64,000 nt of DNA from the NCBI RefSeq assembly GCF_017875315.1, contig NZ_JAGGMM010000002.1:124001-188000 (forward strand). Reading direction: 5' to 3'. This DNA comes from Methanomicrobium sp. W14. Lineage in GTDB: Archaea > Halobacteriota > Methanomicrobia > Methanomicrobiales > Methanomicrobiaceae. Below, in pieces: positions 62,481 to 64,000 of this stretch; the stretch's first letter is position 1; every line of letters starts with the position of its first letter. A program made the position numbers and the translations under genes. The notes below the pieces were generated by a model, which was given only the letters and a program-made list of their open reading frames with translations, made no database searches and was not told where the DNA came from.

Positions 62481-63416
62481 TTATAAAGTGTTACTGTCCG
62501 GCTGTTGCTCTGACATCTTCAGTCCGAGTTCGCATGATATTTTTTTGAGTTCCGAAAGTTCAGTTTCCGGGTTTTTTAAGACGGCTCTTACTATATCGGG
62601 GTAATGGTTCAGGAGACAGTTTTTGCATGACCATATTTTTTTTCCCTGCGATACCGAGTCCACCCATTCACCGAGCTCCTCGTCACCGCAAGGGTAATGC
62701 GGGCAGTAGCACAGTTCGCATCTCTGCCCTTTGAAATGGCACGGATAATACTGGCATTTCCTCCTCTGCCACAGGTTCATCTTCAGTCCGTCTTTTGTGG
62801 TGAATATGAAAAATGACGGCTCATCCGCTTCAATAACACCGTCGTACCTTCTGATTGACTCGGTCACTCCGTTCTTTACGCATGTGTAGACTTTGTCGCC
62901 GCATCCGGTATAGGTCCCTGCAGATTCGTGGAATTTTCTGTTTTCTGACCCTTGTCTGTCATAAATTACGACGACTTCGTCTGTCGTCGTGCCGGTGAAG
63001 CTGTACCCCGCTGAAATTAGAGCGTCGGCCTTTGCCTCGGTTGCAGTTATTATCGTCTCGAGAAGGGCACCGTCGGATAATGCCTCCCTTGAATGGATTA
63101 TTATATTGATAGTGTTCGGACCTTTCGGGTTAGGATTTGAGACACCTGCCGTGACAAATACCGTGATGTATTCGTATGACATTATGCAGAGGTTCTTCAT
63201 CCCGACGGCAGTCAGCATTCCAAAAAAATCGTCTTTGTATCCCCTTTCACTGATTATATTTCTGAGAAGCCTGTACGGGTCATCTTCGTTGAAGTCACGC
63301 GGAACAGTATGGTTTACGACTGTTGTGATATCAGAAATTCCACCATTTATTCCTGTGCTGGCGGCTTTAAAAGAGCCTCTTATAAAAAGAGTATTTTTGT
63401 GAAGGAAATACTTCAT
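62481..63416 (-). CDS. cbiZ: Adenosylcobinamide amidohydrolase CbiZ fused to a Cys-rich small domain
   Basis: CbiZ removes the aminopropanol arm from salvaged cobinamide so that archaea can rebuild cobalamin. The N-terminal 225 residues have the family motifs INGGISDITTVVNHTVP, VSNPNPKGPNTINIIIHS and SYSFTGTTTDEVVV-like GYSFTGTTTDEVVVIYD. The C-terminal 85 residues are a Cys-rich zinc-like domain (CQYYPCHFKGQRCELCYCPH; CKNCLLNHYP). I start it at 63416, where ATGA overlaps the stop of the next upstream gene. Upstream open sequence lies inside that gene. Confidence 0.9.
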   Translation of the reverse strand: MKYFLHKNTLFIRGSFKAASTGINGGISDITTVVNHTVPRDFNEDDPYRLLRNIISERGYKDDFFGMLTAVGMKNLCIMSYEYITVFVTAGVSNPNPKGPNTINIIIHSREALSDGALLETIITATEAKADALISAGYSFTGTTTDEVVVIYDRQGSENRKFHESAGTYTGCGDKVYTCVKNGVTESIRRYDGVIEADEPSFFIFTTKDGLKMNLWQRRKCQYYPCHFKGQRCELCYCPHYPCGDEELGEWVDSVSQGKKIWSCKNCLLNHYPDIVRAVLKNPETELSELKKISCELGLKMSEQQPDSNTL

Positions 63417-63775
63417 GCTACGTTGTAGTGCGTGCGGTCTTTTAATTCCTGCTGTTTGCCATGGTTCCATCCTGCAACGTCTGCCAGGTAGCCCGTTACC
63501 CTTGATACCTGCGATACGTCGTGTGAGCCGCATTCAGGGCAGATTGGCTGGCCGCAAAGCGGGCAGTACTCTATCTTCTCTATTATGCTGTGCTGGCAGT
63601 TGCAGTGGTCAAGAGGGCACATAATCTCAAGATTTGTCTCCCCGCAGCAGGGGCATGGTGTTTCGTCAACGATATGGTTGCAGGTGTGGCATTTGTAGCG
63701 TCTCTCTTCAACCGGGATATCTTCAAGGCTTTTGTATTTTTTTGCGAGTGCAAGCTGTTCCTCAGTCCATATCAT
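63413..63775 (-). CDS. Small zinc protein resembling the C-terminus of anaerobic ribonucleotide reductase (NrdD)
   Basis: A 120-residue protein with many Cys: CHTCNH, CPCCGE, CPLDHCNC, CPLCGQPICPECGS. It ends with SQVSRVTGYLADVAGWNHGK then QQELKDRTHY, which copies the zinc ribbon and glycyl-radical loop (RVxGY) of class III NrdD but lacks the 500-residue catalytic barrel. It may be a stand-alone glycyl-radical or repair subunit, or a non-radical relative. It overlaps cbiZ by 4 bases (ATGA). Confidence 0.75.
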   Translation of the reverse strand: MIWTEEQLALAKKYKSLEDIPVEERRYKCHTCNHIVDETPCPCCGETNLEIMCPLDHCNCQHSIIEKIEYCPLCGQPICPECGSHDVSQVSRVTGYLADVAGWNHGKQQELKDRTHYNVA

Positions 63776-63979
63776 ATATTAGAATCCCCGGCAGAGACAT
63801 TAAATCTTTTTGTCTTATTTAAATATTTCTTTACCTAAAACAAGGATTTTTTAAGTGAATTTTCTCCCGGACTATTGCAGACCAGGAAATTGCCTTTCAT
63901 TGTCTGCGGATAGCTAATTTACGCCAGGGGCCTTCCTGTCACCAGTATTTTTAACTTTGAAAGTGAAATATAGGTCTCT

Positions 63980-64000
63980 ATGGGAAAAAATCTGCCTGAT
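63980..64000 (+). CDS. Start of a gene cut by the right edge
   Basis: ATG at 63980 begins MGKNLPD before the window ends. A TATA-like GAAATATAG (63965-63973) precedes it closely. Too short to identify. Confidence 0.3.

Overview
This window is a chromosomal segment of a methanogenic euryarchaeon, most likely of the order Methanomicrobiales (a Methanoplanus/Methanolacinia-like genome is my guess from gene style, not a proven assignment). The evidence is an archaeal information-processing set (eIF2-gamma, RpoE', Spt4, S24e, S27ae, L40e, a Kae1-Bud32 fusion, TiaS, euryarchaeal RPA with its partner, thermosome) together with methanogen-type genes (YcaO, NikR, an F420-synthesis CofH relative, CbiZ, sulfide-type Thi4, AglB, PEGA proteins). 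No CRISPR array, rRNA or intact insertion sequence was seen. Two tRNA genes are present: Gly(TCC) and Val(CAC).

Layout. 1-10 kb: thermosome N-terminus, an HTH regulator, tiaS, then a surface-glycan group (GT2 glycosyltransferase, asparagine synthase, AglB oligosaccharyltransferase), YcaO and NikR. 10.9-16 kb: a co-directional translation/transcription cluster from eIF2-gamma to Kae1-Bud32 that also carries GTP-dependent dephospho-CoA kinase. 16-24.6 kb: housekeeping genes (RNase HIII, MATE, RdgB, L40e, Thi4, HtpX, a flavin reductase) and a 33-codon gene followed by strong hairpins. 24.8-29.6 kb: an AT-rich island starting at tRNA-Gly with a translationally coupled pair (an unknown protein and a PD-(D/E)XK-like nuclease), a ribbon-helix-helix regulator next to a GTATTAC/GTAATAC repeat array, and about 0.5 kb of apparently noncoding DNA rich in inverted repeats. 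29.6-34 kb: APH-like kinase, DOMON lipoprotein, a small membrane protein, an MFS pump and a CofH-like radical SAM protein that appears to have lost about 100 internal residues. 34.2-37 kb: a second AT-rich accessory patch starting at tRNA-Val, with a ribbon-helix-helix gene running into the tRNA on the opposite strand, a predicted membrane protein, a degraded toxin-antitoxin pair and other remnants.

41-50 kb holds the most interesting block: five minus-strand genes that look like one operon. In transcription order they encode a signal-peptide protein with a C-terminal membrane anchor, a 1088-residue tubulin/FtsZ-superfamily protein, a membrane-embedded P-loop GTPase, a single-pass membrane protein and a four-PEGA-domain surface protein with a membrane helix. 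This is a plausible membrane-tethered cytoskeletal or signalling machine reaching from a cytoplasmic polymer or switch to the cell surface, and I know of no described archaeal system with this exact composition.

50-64 kb: transporters (SLC13-like, MFS), a chagasin-like protease-inhibitor lipoprotein, a Kht-type K+/H+ antiporter pair, a soluble chemoreceptor with CheW, the RPA pair, CbiZ and a small protein resembling the C-terminal glycyl-radical end of anaerobic ribonucleotide reductase. Several otherwise convincing genes (rnhC, the small membrane gene near 31.4 kb, the SLC13-like gene) have conserved-looking N-termini upstream of the first ATG/GTG/TTG, which suggests non-standard starts, frameshifts or sequence errors.
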